Positions 23,550 to 34,452 of a stretch of 64,000 bases of DNA are shown here, in pieces (positions within the stretch are counted from its first letter, which is position 1; each line of letters begins with the position of its first letter). Location: NCBI GenBank assembly GCA_963579905.1, contig CAUZIZ010000006.1:6956-70955 (forward strand). The letters run 5' to 3'. Under the pieces are notes generated by a model that worked only from the letters and a program-made list of their open reading frames with translations, was not told the origin of the DNA and made no database searches. The DNA is from CAUZIZ01 sp963579905 (lineage in GTDB: Bacteria; Acidobacteriota; UBA6911; RPQK01; JAJDTT01). The translations under genes and the position numbers were made by a program.

Positions 23550-26386
23550 ATGATGCGATTGAACGACCGTCTCCAGTGTGCCCCTTTGATTCTCGTCCTT
23601 TTAGGCTTGGCGGAGTGCAAGCCTCCCTCAGAGAATCTGTCCCCAGCTTCAGATGCTGTGCAGATTCCAGTTCCGAGTGCGTCCTTCCGGATAACCTTTG
23701 GATTGAGGGATCGGGAGCCGCAGGCCTGGAATGGTCGGCTCCTGCTGAAGGAAGGGCAAGTTATCCAAGTGGAACCCGACCTGCTCCGGGAGCACAACTA
23801 CCAGGCATCAGAGGAACCCAAGTTTCCCAACGACTACGTTCGCGATGGTCTTTCCTGGGTGTGCAGCACTCGGCCCGCCTGGATGCGAGATCCAAGCGAC
23901 TTCGAGCTCGAACTTCCCAGCCTCCTGCTTCAGGTCTGGCGTAATCCTGGCAACGTTCCTCTCCAGCTGGAGATGGAAAAGGGGGCACTCCAGTTCCGTC
24001 CTGGGGATATCAAGCCGTTTCAGCCGGCGCTTTTCCTGGATGGAGCGGTCCGCATCGAAGTCGTTCCCTCCGTTTTCTCGCCGGTCCAGGTGCCGACAGG
24101 TCAGCAGGATTATCCCGCGGTGTTGGCGAGGGGAGGCGGAGAGTTGTGGATGGCGTGGCAGGAATACGCTGAGGAAGCCGATTCGGTCTATGCCCGAAGG
24201 CGGATAGACGAGCAGTGGGGGGATCCCATCAGACTCGTGGAAGGAGTCGATGTGTTTCGGACAGCTCTGGGAGAGGATGCTTCCGGAAGAGTCTGGGCCA
24301 TCTGGTCGATGCAAGTTGAAGGTAATTGGGACCTGTACGGGCGGGCCTTCGATGGAAATAGCTGGACATCCCGTGAGAGATTGACCCAGAGCAAAGGGCC
24401 GGACATCTATCACCGGGTCGTGCGTGACTCGGCGGATCGGCTGTGGCTGATATGGCAGACGATGTTTGACGGGTTCAGTCAGATTGCAGGCAAACACTTC
24501 AACGGCTCGGGGTGGTCGCAGCGGGTTCACATAAGTGACGGTCCCGCAGGAGCAGGGAACAACTGGTGGCCGACCGCGGCAGCTGGAAGGGACGGCTCAG
24601 TCGCGGTGGGTTGGGATGGCTATGCGAGCGGCAGCTACGATGTCTACGTCAGGAGGATGGATTCCGGTAAATGGGGTCCAGTGCGGGGGCTGGCTTCTAC
24701 CCAACGCTTCGAGGCCAACCCGTCCCTGTCTTTCGATCAGAAGAATCGGCTCTGGGTAGCTTGGCAGGAGTCTTCTGTGGAATGGGGAAAAGACACCGGC
24801 AAGCTCGCAACGCGCGTGGGGACACAGCTACACGAATCCAGGTGGCTGCAGGTCGTCTGTCTCGACGGAGAGAAAATCCTTCGCCCGGTAGGCTCCTTAT
24901 CGGAGGTGCTGCCTGGAGACCAGTGGGAACTCCCACATTTCGAGGTCGGTCCCGGAGGTCAGCCTTGGCTCTTCGTTCGGAAGATGACCCTCCGGCAGCC
25001 TGATACCCGGGAGGTCAGAGGGAAGTTGGGACCCTCCTATTTTCCCCGCTGGGATATCTATGCGACCCGATATCAGGGCTCTGACTGGACTGAGCCTATG
25101 TATCTACCTCGCAGTAGCGGCCGAAACGACATGATGCCGCAGTCCTCACTCGACCCCGAGGGCGGTTTCTGGCTGGCTTGGGCAACCGACAGCCGGAACA
25201 CGAAATCCTACATGCAGCAGCACAATCAGGTGATGATGGCTAAGTTCGAGGTTGGAGCCGTAGCAGATCAGCTCAAGCTAGAGGCTTACACACCTGAGCC
25301 GGTCCCCAGCTTCGATCCGATTCATGAAAACGAGATCGAGCAAACCAGACAGATTCAGTCTTATCGGATTCAAAGTGGGGGCAAGACCTTTTCCATCTAT
25401 CGAGGGGATCTTCATCGGCACACCGATATCTCAGTGGATGGTGGCGGGGACGGATCCCTGCTCGACGCCTACCGCTACGCTCGGGATGCCGCCCAACTGG
25501 ATTTTCTGGGAATCACGGATCACACCGACCACGTGGCCGAGTCCTATACTTGGTGGCGCAGCCAGAAGTTTGCCGATCTGCTACAGCAGGATAAGTTTGT
25601 TGCCTTCTATAGCTACGAGAGATCTGCCCTGTTCCCCAATGGGCACCGCAACATCATTTTCGTGGAACGGGGACGACCGATACTACCCATTCTAGGACAG
25701 GAGAATAAAGGACTGGAGGGGGCAGAAAGGCTCTTCTGGTATCTGCGCCGCTACGATGGGACTTCGATTCCCCACACTTCAGTGGGGGGCGGTGGGACCG
25801 ATTGGCGGGACAACGATCCACAGGTAGAGCATCTGGTTGAGATCTATCAGGGACTCAGGGACACCTATGAGCATCCGGGAGCCCCCCGTCCCAAGACACT
25901 CGAGCCAGCGCCAGAGGGATGGAAGCCGGGCCATGTCTGGAACGCCCTTCGAAAGGGTTACAGGCTAGGCTTCATTGCCTCTTCCGACCATTTTTCGACG
26001 CACATGAGCTACGCCTGCCTGCTGGCGGAGAGCCTTACTCGAGAGAGCCTCATGGAGGCGATTCGGGCACGTCGAGCTTACGCGGCGACCGACAACATCA
26101 TCATGGATGTCCGTTATCTCGGCTCCGATGGGGAGCATCTGATGGGCGAGGAATTCGTGAGCTCGGCTCCCCTGCGTATCAAGGCTACGATCGTGGGCAC
26201 CGACACGATTGCGAGGATCGACGTTATCAAGGACGAGAAGATCGTTTATCAGGTCTCGCAGCAGCAGGAACGTGTCGATTTTGAATTTCTCGAGGGTGCC
26301 GATGTCGGGAGCGAGACCAGTTATTACTATCTACGAGTCCTGCAGGAGAATGGCGAACTGGCCTGGGCTTCCCCAGTCTGGGTTGA

Positions 26387-26405
<19 letters not shown>
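23550..26405 (+). CDS. DUF3604 lipoprotein with N-terminal propeller and PHP-like domain
   Basis: 951-residue lipoprotein: signal peptide with lipobox LAEC at residues 21-24. Residues 190-560 contain repeated WMAWQE, WAIWS, WLIWQ and WVAWQE segments, each about 50 residues apart, as in an exosialidase-like or TolB-like propeller. The C-terminal part (about 610-950) is a DUF3604/PHP-like metal hydrolase: GDLHRHTDISVDGGGDG, LGITDHTDH, YSYERSA, SSDHFSTH, with the His/Asp clusters of the PHP fold. Substrate unknown; related proteins occur with sulfatases and sugar enzymes. GAGGAG lies two bases before ATG 23550, so the adjacent ATG 23553 may be used. The 3' end overlaps that of pckA by 19 bases, tail to tail. 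Confidence 0.88.
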
Positions 26406-28009
<1,604 letters not shown>

Positions 28010-28113
28010 CCACGAACCTCCATACAGACAATAGTCTGGGAGCCAAGCGAATCCTATCAGCTAGCGACGGCCAATCCTATGGGTATGATGCTGCGACCTT
28101 CGACGATCAACCC

Positions 28114-28470
28114 AAGCTGAAACTTCAAGAATACGTCGCACGTCTCCTGTCCTTCGAAGGTGCACCAACGGGTGAACTACCAGCGTTACGAAGCCAAGTC
28201 CGACAGAGCCGCGAACGACTTGAGCCGTTAGCAAAATGAGCCCAGGTTCCGAGGAGAGAGCCGGACAACTCTTCCCCACGCAGTGACGCACAAATCCCCA
28301 GTAGCCGGAAGTTTCTTTCTCGAATGGGGCAGCACCGCTGGGGAGCCACTAAGCTGAAGCTTCATTGGGCAGGAGATCATCCAAGGGTCGCCAATGACAG
28401 AGCCGTGACTGCGAAGGAGCGGTCCCGGCATACGGATGCCGGAAACAACGAACCAAACGGACGGTGGCTG
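28114..28470 (-). repeat. Composite repeat: module A copy 4 plus module B half
   Basis: Module A in reverse (28114-28374) contains CTGAAACTTCAAGAATACGT, AACGACTTGAGCCGTTAGC and CGAATGGGGCAGCACCGCTG. It is joined directly to the left half of module B (28374-28470): GACAGAGCCGTGACTGCGAA and the hairpin CCGGCAT/ATGCCGG. The block fills the space between pckA and the HDOD-GGDEF gene, and the GTG start of that gene lies in its last bases. Confidence 0.85.
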
Positions 28471-30095
28471 ACTGGACCTCCATTTTCGGCATCTCCCGCA
28501 GGAAGGCTCAAGTTGCTCCAACCGATGCCTATAAGCCAGGAGGAGGGAGTTATCATCAGGTGAATTCTGAGCTGTTGAAGAGGCTCGGTGAGTGCCAACA
28601 GCTGCCTACTTTTCCTGGAGTCGTCTTTCAGCTACTGGGGCTGTGTCAACAGGAAGACGCCTGCCTGCGGGAAGCTGGCGACCTGATCAGCCGTGATCCG
28701 GCTCTGGCGGCCAGGATTCTTCAGGTAGTGAACTCACCCTTCTGCGGACTGCGTCGCGAAGTGACCAGTCTCAGGCAGGCATGTTCGTTGCTAGGGGTCT
28801 GGTCGCTTTGCAGTCTCGCCCTGAGCTTTAGTCTTACCTGCAATCTGAGAAGATCCAATTCCGGCCCTTTCGATTACAAAATCTACTGGCAGCGTTCGTT
28901 ACTGAGTGCAGTTGCCGCTCGAACCACGGCTCGGTGGATGAAGCTTTCCAATAGTGAAACCCTGTTCCTGGTTGCTTTGCTTCAGGATATTGGAATGTTG
29001 GCTCTGGACACGCTTTACCCGCACGAATATGGGAAGTTGTTTGTTGAATCTAATCGAGATCACCAGCGGTTGGAAAAGCTGGAAAGACAGCATCTGGACT
29101 CGACACACGTAGAGTTGGGCCGATTTCTTGCGGCCAAATGGAACTTTCCCGAGCTGTTCGGCCGTGCCTTTGAATTCAGTCACGAGCAAGACCAAACTAT
29201 CTTGCAGGGCCTGGAGACGGAGGTCCGGTGTGTGTCGCTCTCGGGCCACATCGCCGATACCTGGTTGAGAGAAGATCACCAGGAAGCGTCCTCCAAAGCC
29301 GCCCGAATAGCTGAGGCCTCGTTGGGTATGAAGCCGGAAGTGCTGCAAGGGATCCTGGCCGAGATAGCCGAGGTCTTGCCGGATGTTTCCGTTGCTTTTG
29401 AGATCAACATGGGGACACTGGAAACGACGACCTATGTTCTCGAGCAGACCCGCCAGGTTCTGGTGGATCGTCCTGTCGAGTCTGTCCCCGAGTTCATGAA
29501 GTCCCCCGACCTTATCGAATCCGAGAACCGGGCGCTCAGAGAGCAGATCCACACGGACCCTCTTACCGGTCTCTATTATCGGCGATATCTGGACGTGGCG
29601 CTTCCCCGCGAGCTGCAGAAGGCCTCACAGAAAAACCAGCCGCTGAGCCTGGTTTTTCTCGATATCGACAGCTTCAAAGCTATCAACGACACCTACGGGA
29701 ACGCCACCGGAGATCTGGTGGTCAGCGGCGTGGCCAGGGTAGTCCAGGAGGGACTCCGGCATACCGATTTTTCCATCCGCTACGGCGGAGAGAAATTTAT
29801 CGCGCTCCTGCCTGTCACCGAAGCCAACGGGGCAGAGGCGATCAGTGGACGGATCGTGAATCTGGTACCCTCTCAATCCTTTTCCGGACCGGCAGAAATT
29901 CCGGTTGTGGTTACAATTTCAGCGGGCCACGCCACCTGTCTCGAGGCAGATGAGTGCACTCCGGAGTCACTTTTTCGAGTCGCGGATGAGTTCCTCTACG
30001 TGGCGAAGGAGAGGGGTGGGAACCAAGTCTTCCAGGTGATCCAGGGAAACCTGATTGGTTCCAGCCCCAGTGTGCGTTCTGGGAGAATCCACTGA
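28464..30095 (+). CDS. HDOD-GGDEF signalling protein (degenerate GGEKF)
   Basis: Residues about 35-280 are an HDOD domain (LPTFPGVVFQLL, ISRDPALAARILQVVNS, ALLQDIGMLALD); residues about 375-530 are a GGDEF domain (DPLTGLYYRRYL, VFLDIDSFKAINDTYG). The signature loop reads YGGEKF, with Lys where the second acidic residue of GG(D/E)EF belongs, so cyclase activity may be lost. HDOD-GGDEF proteins act in signalling and cell-cycle or motility control. GTG 28464 opens the frame but lies at the end of a repeat module and lacks a ribosome site. GTG 28560, preceded by AGGAGGAGGGAG, is a good alternative and would give 511 residues starting at VNSELLKRL. Confidence 0.88.
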   Translation: MADWTSIFGISRRKAQVAPTDAYKPGGGSYHQVNSELLKRLGECQQLPTFPGVVFQLLGLCQQEDACLREAGDLISRDPALAARILQVVNSPFCGLRREVTSLRQACSLLGVWSLCSLALSFSLTCNLRRSNSGPFDYKIYWQRSLLSAVAARTTARWMKLSNSETLFLVALLQDIGMLALDTLYPHEYGKLFVESNRDHQRLEKLERQHLDSTHVELGRFLAAKWNFPELFGRAFEFSHEQDQTILQGLETEVRCVSLSGHIADTWLREDHQEASSKAARIAEASLGMKPEVLQGILAEIAEVLPDVSVAFEINMGTLETTTYVLEQTRQVLVDRPVESVPEFMKSPDLIESENRALREQIHTDPLTGLYYRRYLDVALPRELQKASQKNQPLSLVFLDIDSFKAINDTYGNATGDLVVSGVARVVQEGLRHTDFSIRYGGEKFIALLPVTEANGAEAISGRIVNLVPSQSFSGPAEIPVVVTISAGHATCLEADECTPESLFRVADEFLYVAKERGGNQVFQVIQGNLIGSSPSVRSGRIH

Positions 30096-30108
30096 ATCGG
30101 GTCGTTCG

Positions 30109-30160
30109 AAGATGGTATGAAGATGAGATGCCAAAATGCCAAGGTATTTTGCGCAGACCC
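30109..30160 (+). repeat. Solo end of the MITE found at 41484-41664
   Basis: AAGATGGTATGAAGATGAG followed by ATGCCAAAATGCCAAGG and GCGCAGACCC is nearly identical to the right end of the 181-bp element at 41484-41664. No matching left end lies upstream; the adjacent bases are the end of the HDOD-GGDEF gene. It is a truncated copy or a one-ended remnant, in the leader of the dehydrogenase gene. Confidence 0.75.
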
Positions 30161-30191
30161 TCAGCTATAGTACTCTGAAACTGAGGAACGG

Positions 30192-31205
30192 ATGCCAAAG
30201 CGACTCGTGATTCGCGGCCCCCGCCAGGCCGAGTTTGAAGAAGTGCCCGTGCCGGAGTGCACCTCTGATGGAATTCTGGTACGCGCCCGGACTACCGCTA
30301 TTAGCACGGGAACCGAGTTGAGGGTCTACCGCGGAATTCCGGTGGATCCCGAGGGACGATTCATTTTTCCCAACCAGCGCCTTGAGTTCCCAATCGAGAA
30401 TGGCTACTCCATGGTTGGTGATGTGATCCAGGTCGGATCGCGCGTCAGCGATCTGGCAAGAGGCGATCGTGTTTTCGTGCCCGAACCTCATAAGCAGGTG
30501 GCAGCCTGTCCGGCCATCCAGGCGACACGGCTTCCCGAGGGCCTTCCGGATGAGGTAGGACCGTTCCTCCACATCCTGGAGGTGGCTCATATTGCACTAC
30601 GTCGTGGGCAACCCTCGCCCGGCGAGAATGTGGCCATCTTTGGTGCCGGGCTGATTGGATTATCCGCCCTGGCATACGCCAAGGCCTTTGGACTGAGAAC
30701 GGCGGTGGTGGACCTCGACCCGAGTCGGTTGGCAGTTGCGGCGTCCATGGGAGCCGATTGGACGGGCAGTCCGAAGGATGTCGGTTTTGAGGAGCAGGCA
30801 GTAGACTTCTTCGACGGCGACGGAGCCGATCTGGTATTAGAGGCTGCCTCGACCTGGGCTGCAATCGAGGCCGGTCTTCGCATCGCACGACCCGAGGCAA
30901 GGGTGGTTGTGGTCGCTCGGCATACCGACCAGCCGGCCTTCAGCGCAGTCGGCTATCCCTACTTGGCCAAGAATCTATCCATTCGCACCTCGTACGGGCA
31001 TCTGGCCCCGGGGACACGCTGGGACCGGAGACGGTCGCAGGCTCTGACACTCGATCTACTGGTTCGGGGACGCCTGAACGTTGGCCCCATCATCACTCAT
31101 CGGTTCGACTGGCAAGAGCTTCCAGACGTCTATCGAAGAATGGATGCCTCAGCGCCGGAGATGATTGGTGTCGCCATCGACTGGTCCGGAAATAGTGCGC
31201 AGTGA
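30192..31205 (+). CDS. Medium-chain zinc-type alcohol/sugar dehydrogenase
   Basis: 337-residue member of the medium-chain dehydrogenase/reductase superfamily. It has the GroES-like N-terminal fold (VRARTTAISTGTELRVYRG; the SxGTE motif marks the subgroup related to bacteriochlorophyllide and threonine dehydrogenases) and a Rossmann domain with VAIFGAGLIGLSALAYAKAFG at about 153-173 and VDLDPSRLAVA. The usual catalytic-zinc Cys is not at its standard place; Ser/Thr occupy it, as in this subgroup. Likely oxidises a sugar or polyol. A ribosome site GAGG precedes ATG 30192. It is alone between two repeat elements. Confidence 0.85.
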   Translation: MPKRLVIRGPRQAEFEEVPVPECTSDGILVRARTTAISTGTELRVYRGIPVDPEGRFIFPNQRLEFPIENGYSMVGDVIQVGSRVSDLARGDRVFVPEPHKQVAACPAIQATRLPEGLPDEVGPFLHILEVAHIALRRGQPSPGENVAIFGAGLIGLSALAYAKAFGLRTAVVDLDPSRLAVAASMGADWTGSPKDVGFEEQAVDFFDGDGADLVLEAASTWAAIEAGLRIARPEARVVVVARHTDQPAFSAVGYPYLAKNLSIRTSYGHLAPGTRWDRRRSQALTLDLLVRGRLNVGPIITHRFDWQELPDVYRRMDASAPEMIGVAIDWSGNSAQ

Positions 31206-31250
31206 GCAGTAGTGGAGTGAGCAGTGGCCTGTACCGGAAACAGCTGCAGC
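31197..31250 (+). repeat. GAGCAGTG heptad repeat, small copy
   Basis: GCGCAGTGAGCAGTAGTGG and AGTGAGCAGTGGCC overlap and follow the stop of the dehydrogenase. The downstream bases AACAGCTGCAGCCAACAG resemble the conserved core of the larger inverted repeats at 36522-36690 and 45479-45618. The opposite arm is absent here. Further single units lie at 40860 and 52350. Confidence 0.6.
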
Positions 31251-31378
31251 CAACAGTCGGGAGCGACTCGACTTTGTTTACATTATGAGTCCACGTTCCG
31301 AGGAGCGACCGGTCACAGCACAATCTCCCCCAGTATTCAGTCAAGGTTTCTCCCTGAACGATTGAGTGCGGCTGGTGG

Positions 31379-32009
31379 CTAGTCAGAGGTTTCGAAGATC
31401 AGGAACTTCTGTCTGGGGAGGAAGTCGAACTCCCTTTTCAGGTGGTCGCCTGCTTCCGTCATCCCTAGCAGAATCTGATCCCTTGCGACCCAATGTCCCA
31501 GCAGCTGCAAAATCCAGTGCAAATTGTCAAAGTCGACGATTGCCACGCTCCCGCCGGGCCTCAGATGACGGCGAGCCCTGGAAAAATACTGTGCTCGGTT
31601 CTGGATGTGGTGGTAGGTATTAGAGCTGAAGATCAAGTCAATGCCCGCTTCAGGAAGTAGCGGATCCTCCGGTTTTGCGGTAATTACCTGCACATTGTCG
31701 AGACCCCGAACCAGGGCCTCCTGCCTGACGTAATCATTCAGTCCCTCATCTAGATCGACTGCGAAGACGCGTACCTCCGGGACTAACCGATTTTTCCAGG
31801 CGGAAAGTGAAGTAGCCGCCTCCGGAGCCAATATCGGCGATCTGGCCTCCCTTCTGAATGCCGAGAGACTCCACAACTTGTTGAGGATGCTGCCATTCAT
31901 CTCGATTCCAGCCTTCATAGTCCAGAACCTTTAACGTGGTACAGGCCGCTCCTCCGCTCAGCAGTAGAACAACCAGGTAAAACGGCCAGAGAGCTTTCAT
32001 TTTGTTCAT
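31379..32009 (-). pseudogene. Class I SAM-dependent methyltransferase with lipoprotein-type signal, frameshifted
   Basis: From ATG 32009 (AGGAGAAGC upstream) the frame gives a signal peptide with possible lipobox SGGAAC, then IADIGSGGGYFTFRLEKSV, the SAM-binding motif I. Homology then continues in another frame from about 31790: VPEVRVFAVDLDEGLNDYV, VQVITAKPEDP, IDLIFSSNTYHHI and LRPGGSVAIVDFD, ending at 31379. Together they would make a typical exported methyltransferase of about 209 residues found in Acidobacteria. The break lies by a short A-run (GGAAAAATCGG), so a sequencing error is possible. The translation is otherwise intact. Confidence 0.75.
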
Positions 32010-32070
32010 TGCTTCTCCTCTATCTCCGAGGGCCTTGACCTGAGCCCTTTGGACAACTAGCGTTAGAAAT

Positions 32071-33165
32071 ATGGTAAAGGAAAAGGCGTCCAGGAGACCA
32101 GATCGGAGAACCTTTCTTCTGGCACCGCTGGTTGCGCCGCTTGTCGGCATGAGTAGAAATTCTCTTTTCGGTGGGCCCGCAGCTGCACAGGAAGAGCCCC
32201 GGATCCCCGAGGATACGCAACCCGTCTATCCCGAATATCTCGCTCCCGAGAAGACCCGAGAAAAGCTGCTCGAACTCCTAGGAGTCGAGCTTCCCCCTGA
32301 AAGGGTCGAATTTGAAGCGGGACCCCGCGAAACCACCAGCGATGGCCTGCAGATCACTCGGCTGCGGTATCGGAACTCGCTGGGGGAGGAGGTCCCAGGT
32401 GCCTTGCTGCTTCCAATCGATGCCCCAGTGCGGTCGCTGCCTGGAATTGTTTGCATGTCGGGAACCAGAGGGGACACGGAGAGGCTGATTGAGCCAGGTT
32501 TCAAACGGGATCAACCTGGTCAGGGCCCGCTGAGAGGTTGGGCCAGGGAGTTGGCGCGCCGAGGTTTCGCCACACTCTCAATCACCCTACGGGGAACCGC
32601 TGCTCGGCGTACCAGTGTGAGCCATTGGGAGAGACATATTCGATTCCTGATTCCCTATGGTCGCACGATTATGGGCGTCATGGTCGATGAGGCCCTCAGT
32701 GCGGCCAGGATTCTGGCCGCAAACCCCGCGGTGGAGGCGAATCGAATCGGCCTGACCGGTATGTCCCTGGGAGGCAATATCAGCTGGTACGGGATGGCCT
32801 GCGATCCAGCGATTCGGGCTGCGGTTCCAGTGGCGGGGTCAGTCGCAAGTCTGGCCGCCCTCATCCATGAGGGTGACACCAACCGACACAGCTCCTATAT
32901 CTATATCCCACACCTGCTCCGTTACTTCGACCACCCCCAGATTGTTGCGCGTTGTATTTGTCCGCGGCCGTTCATGATCATCGCTCCCACCCGTGACGAG
33001 GATATGCCCCGTCGCGGTGTCGATGAAATGGTTCAGGTAGTGCGTGCGGCTTATGATGCCGCGGGTCACCCGGGGCGTTTCAAGGTGTATCAGCCCGATT
33101 CCAAGCACGTTTACAAGCGACAGTACTTCGAATGGATGACGGACTGGTTCAAGAAATATTGCTGA
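32071..33165 (+). CDS. Tat-exported alpha/beta hydrolase (acetyl-xylan-esterase-like)
   Basis: 364 residues. N-terminus RPDRRTFLLAPLVAPLVG is a Tat signal. The alpha/beta-hydrolase nucleophile elbow is GLTGMSLGGNISW (Ser about 231), with acid candidate in IIAPTRDEDMP and catalytic His in DSKHVYKR near the C-terminus. An insert with the DTNRHSSYIYIPHLLRYFDH pattern resembles dienelactone-hydrolase/acetyl-xylan-esterase-type proteins. Probably deacetylates or hydrolyses an extracellular sugar ester. ATG 32071 is divergent from the methyltransferase pseudogene by 61 bases and is followed after 86 bases by the enolase-superfamily gene. Confidence 0.85.
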   Translation: MVKEKASRRPDRRTFLLAPLVAPLVGMSRNSLFGGPAAAQEEPRIPEDTQPVYPEYLAPEKTREKLLELLGVELPPERVEFEAGPRETTSDGLQITRLRYRNSLGEEVPGALLLPIDAPVRSLPGIVCMSGTRGDTERLIEPGFKRDQPGQGPLRGWARELARRGFATLSITLRGTAARRTSVSHWERHIRFLIPYGRTIMGVMVDEALSAARILAANPAVEANRIGLTGMSLGGNISWYGMACDPAIRAAVPVAGSVASLAALIHEGDTNRHSSYIYIPHLLRYFDHPQIVARCICPRPFMIIAPTRDEDMPRRGVDEMVQVVRAAYDAAGHPGRFKVYQPDSKHVYKRQYFEWMTDWFKKYC

Positions 33166-33251
33166 GGGGGCCGGCCTCTGCCCAGGCACGCCCTTAGTGT
33201 ACTGAGCCCTGGAAGTCCCGGGGATGTCCCCATCGATCCGGAGAAGAGAAC

Positions 33252-34439
33252 ATGCAGATTACCGAGGTCGAGTCCTTCGTTGTAGATGCTGGCTGGAGGC
33301 CTTGGGTCTTCGTAAAAGTCCAGACCAACACGGGTTTGGTGGGATACGGAGAATGCAGCGACGGCAAGAATCCCTGGGCTGTGGCAGGTGTGATCCAGGA
33401 CCTCAAACCACTGCTTCTAGGGCAGGACCCGCGGCCCTACGAGATGCGCTTCTGGGAAATGATCCTGGGTTCACGGCAGAGTCCGGGTGGGATCGCTGCC
33501 AAAGGTATTGCTGGGATGGAGTTGGCACTATTGGACGTCAAGGCCAAGGCTCTGGGGATATCCGTGGTGGAGCTCTTCGGGGGACCGACGCGCGAGAAGG
33601 TTCGCCTCTACTGGTCCCACTGCGGTACCTCACGGGCCGAGCACAACCAGTATCTGCAGGCACCGCCCCTCCGCAGTATGGAAGACATCTCGCTCCTGGG
33701 CAGGGAGGTCGTGGAGCGCGGCTTCACGGCGCTCAAGACCAACATCGTGTTCCCAGGAGAGCCGTCTTCCGTCTATATGCCGGGGTTCGGCACCGGTCCA
33801 GGTGTCACCGACCAGGTTGTCACTCCCGATCTCCTGGAGCATATCGAGACCCTGATCTCGACCTTCCGGGAAGCCGTGGGACCTGGGGTCGATATCAATC
33901 TCGATCTGAATTTCAACTTCAAACCCGAATCCTGTAAGAGGATTTCCAAACTGCTGGAGCCCTACGATCTGCTCTGGCTCGAGATCGATATGTTCGATCA
34001 CAAGGCGATACTGGAGATAAAGGAGTCCACCTCAACCCGCATTTGTACGGGAGAGAATCTCTACTACATGCGTGATTTCATTCCCTATTTCGAGAGTAGA
34101 GCGGCCGATGTGTTCATGGTTGATGTTCCTTGGAACGGCTTTTCCCAATCGAAGAAGGTGGGGGACCTGGCAAGTGTATACGAGCTGAACATAGCGCCCC
34201 ACAACTACTACAGTCACCTGGCCTCTTTCGTGAGCGCAAGCCTCTGCGGCGTATTGCCGAATGTTCGCATCATGGAAATTGACGTAGACGATGTTCCTTG
34301 GAAAGACGACCTTGTCACCGCGCTACCTCAGATTGAGGATGGACACATGAGAATACCCGATGGACTCGGATGGGGTACCGACCTCGATGAAGATGAGCTC
34401 AGAAAACACCCTTGGGGAAGCAAACGATCGGCCTGGTAG
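33252..34439 (+). CDS. Enolase-superfamily sugar-acid dehydratase (mandelate racemase group)
   Basis: 395 residues. The fold of mandelate racemase/galactonate dehydratase is clear: N-terminal capping domain, then a barrel with metal ligands in DINLDLNFNF (Asp, about 217), WLEIDMFD (Glu, about 243) and CTGENLYY (Glu, about 268). A general-base His candidate is in APHNYYSH near 316. Likely dehydrates a sugar acid to a 2-keto-3-deoxy acid; the specific sugar cannot be assigned. GAGAAG precedes ATG 33252. It follows the Tat hydrolase, so the pair may act on the same ester-linked sugar acid. It converges on the abhydrolase gene at 34453 with a 13-base gap. Confidence 0.9.
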   Translation: MQITEVESFVVDAGWRPWVFVKVQTNTGLVGYGECSDGKNPWAVAGVIQDLKPLLLGQDPRPYEMRFWEMILGSRQSPGGIAAKGIAGMELALLDVKAKALGISVVELFGGPTREKVRLYWSHCGTSRAEHNQYLQAPPLRSMEDISLLGREVVERGFTALKTNIVFPGEPSSVYMPGFGTGPGVTDQVVTPDLLEHIETLISTFREAVGPGVDINLDLNFNFKPESCKRISKLLEPYDLLWLEIDMFDHKAILEIKESTSTRICTGENLYYMRDFIPYFESRAADVFMVDVPWNGFSQSKKVGDLASVYELNIAPHNYYSHLASFVSASLCGVLPNVRIMEIDVDDVPWKDDLVTALPQIEDGHMRIPDGLGWGTDLDEDELRKHPWGSKRSAW

Positions 34440-34452
34440 AGTGGCTGGTTCG

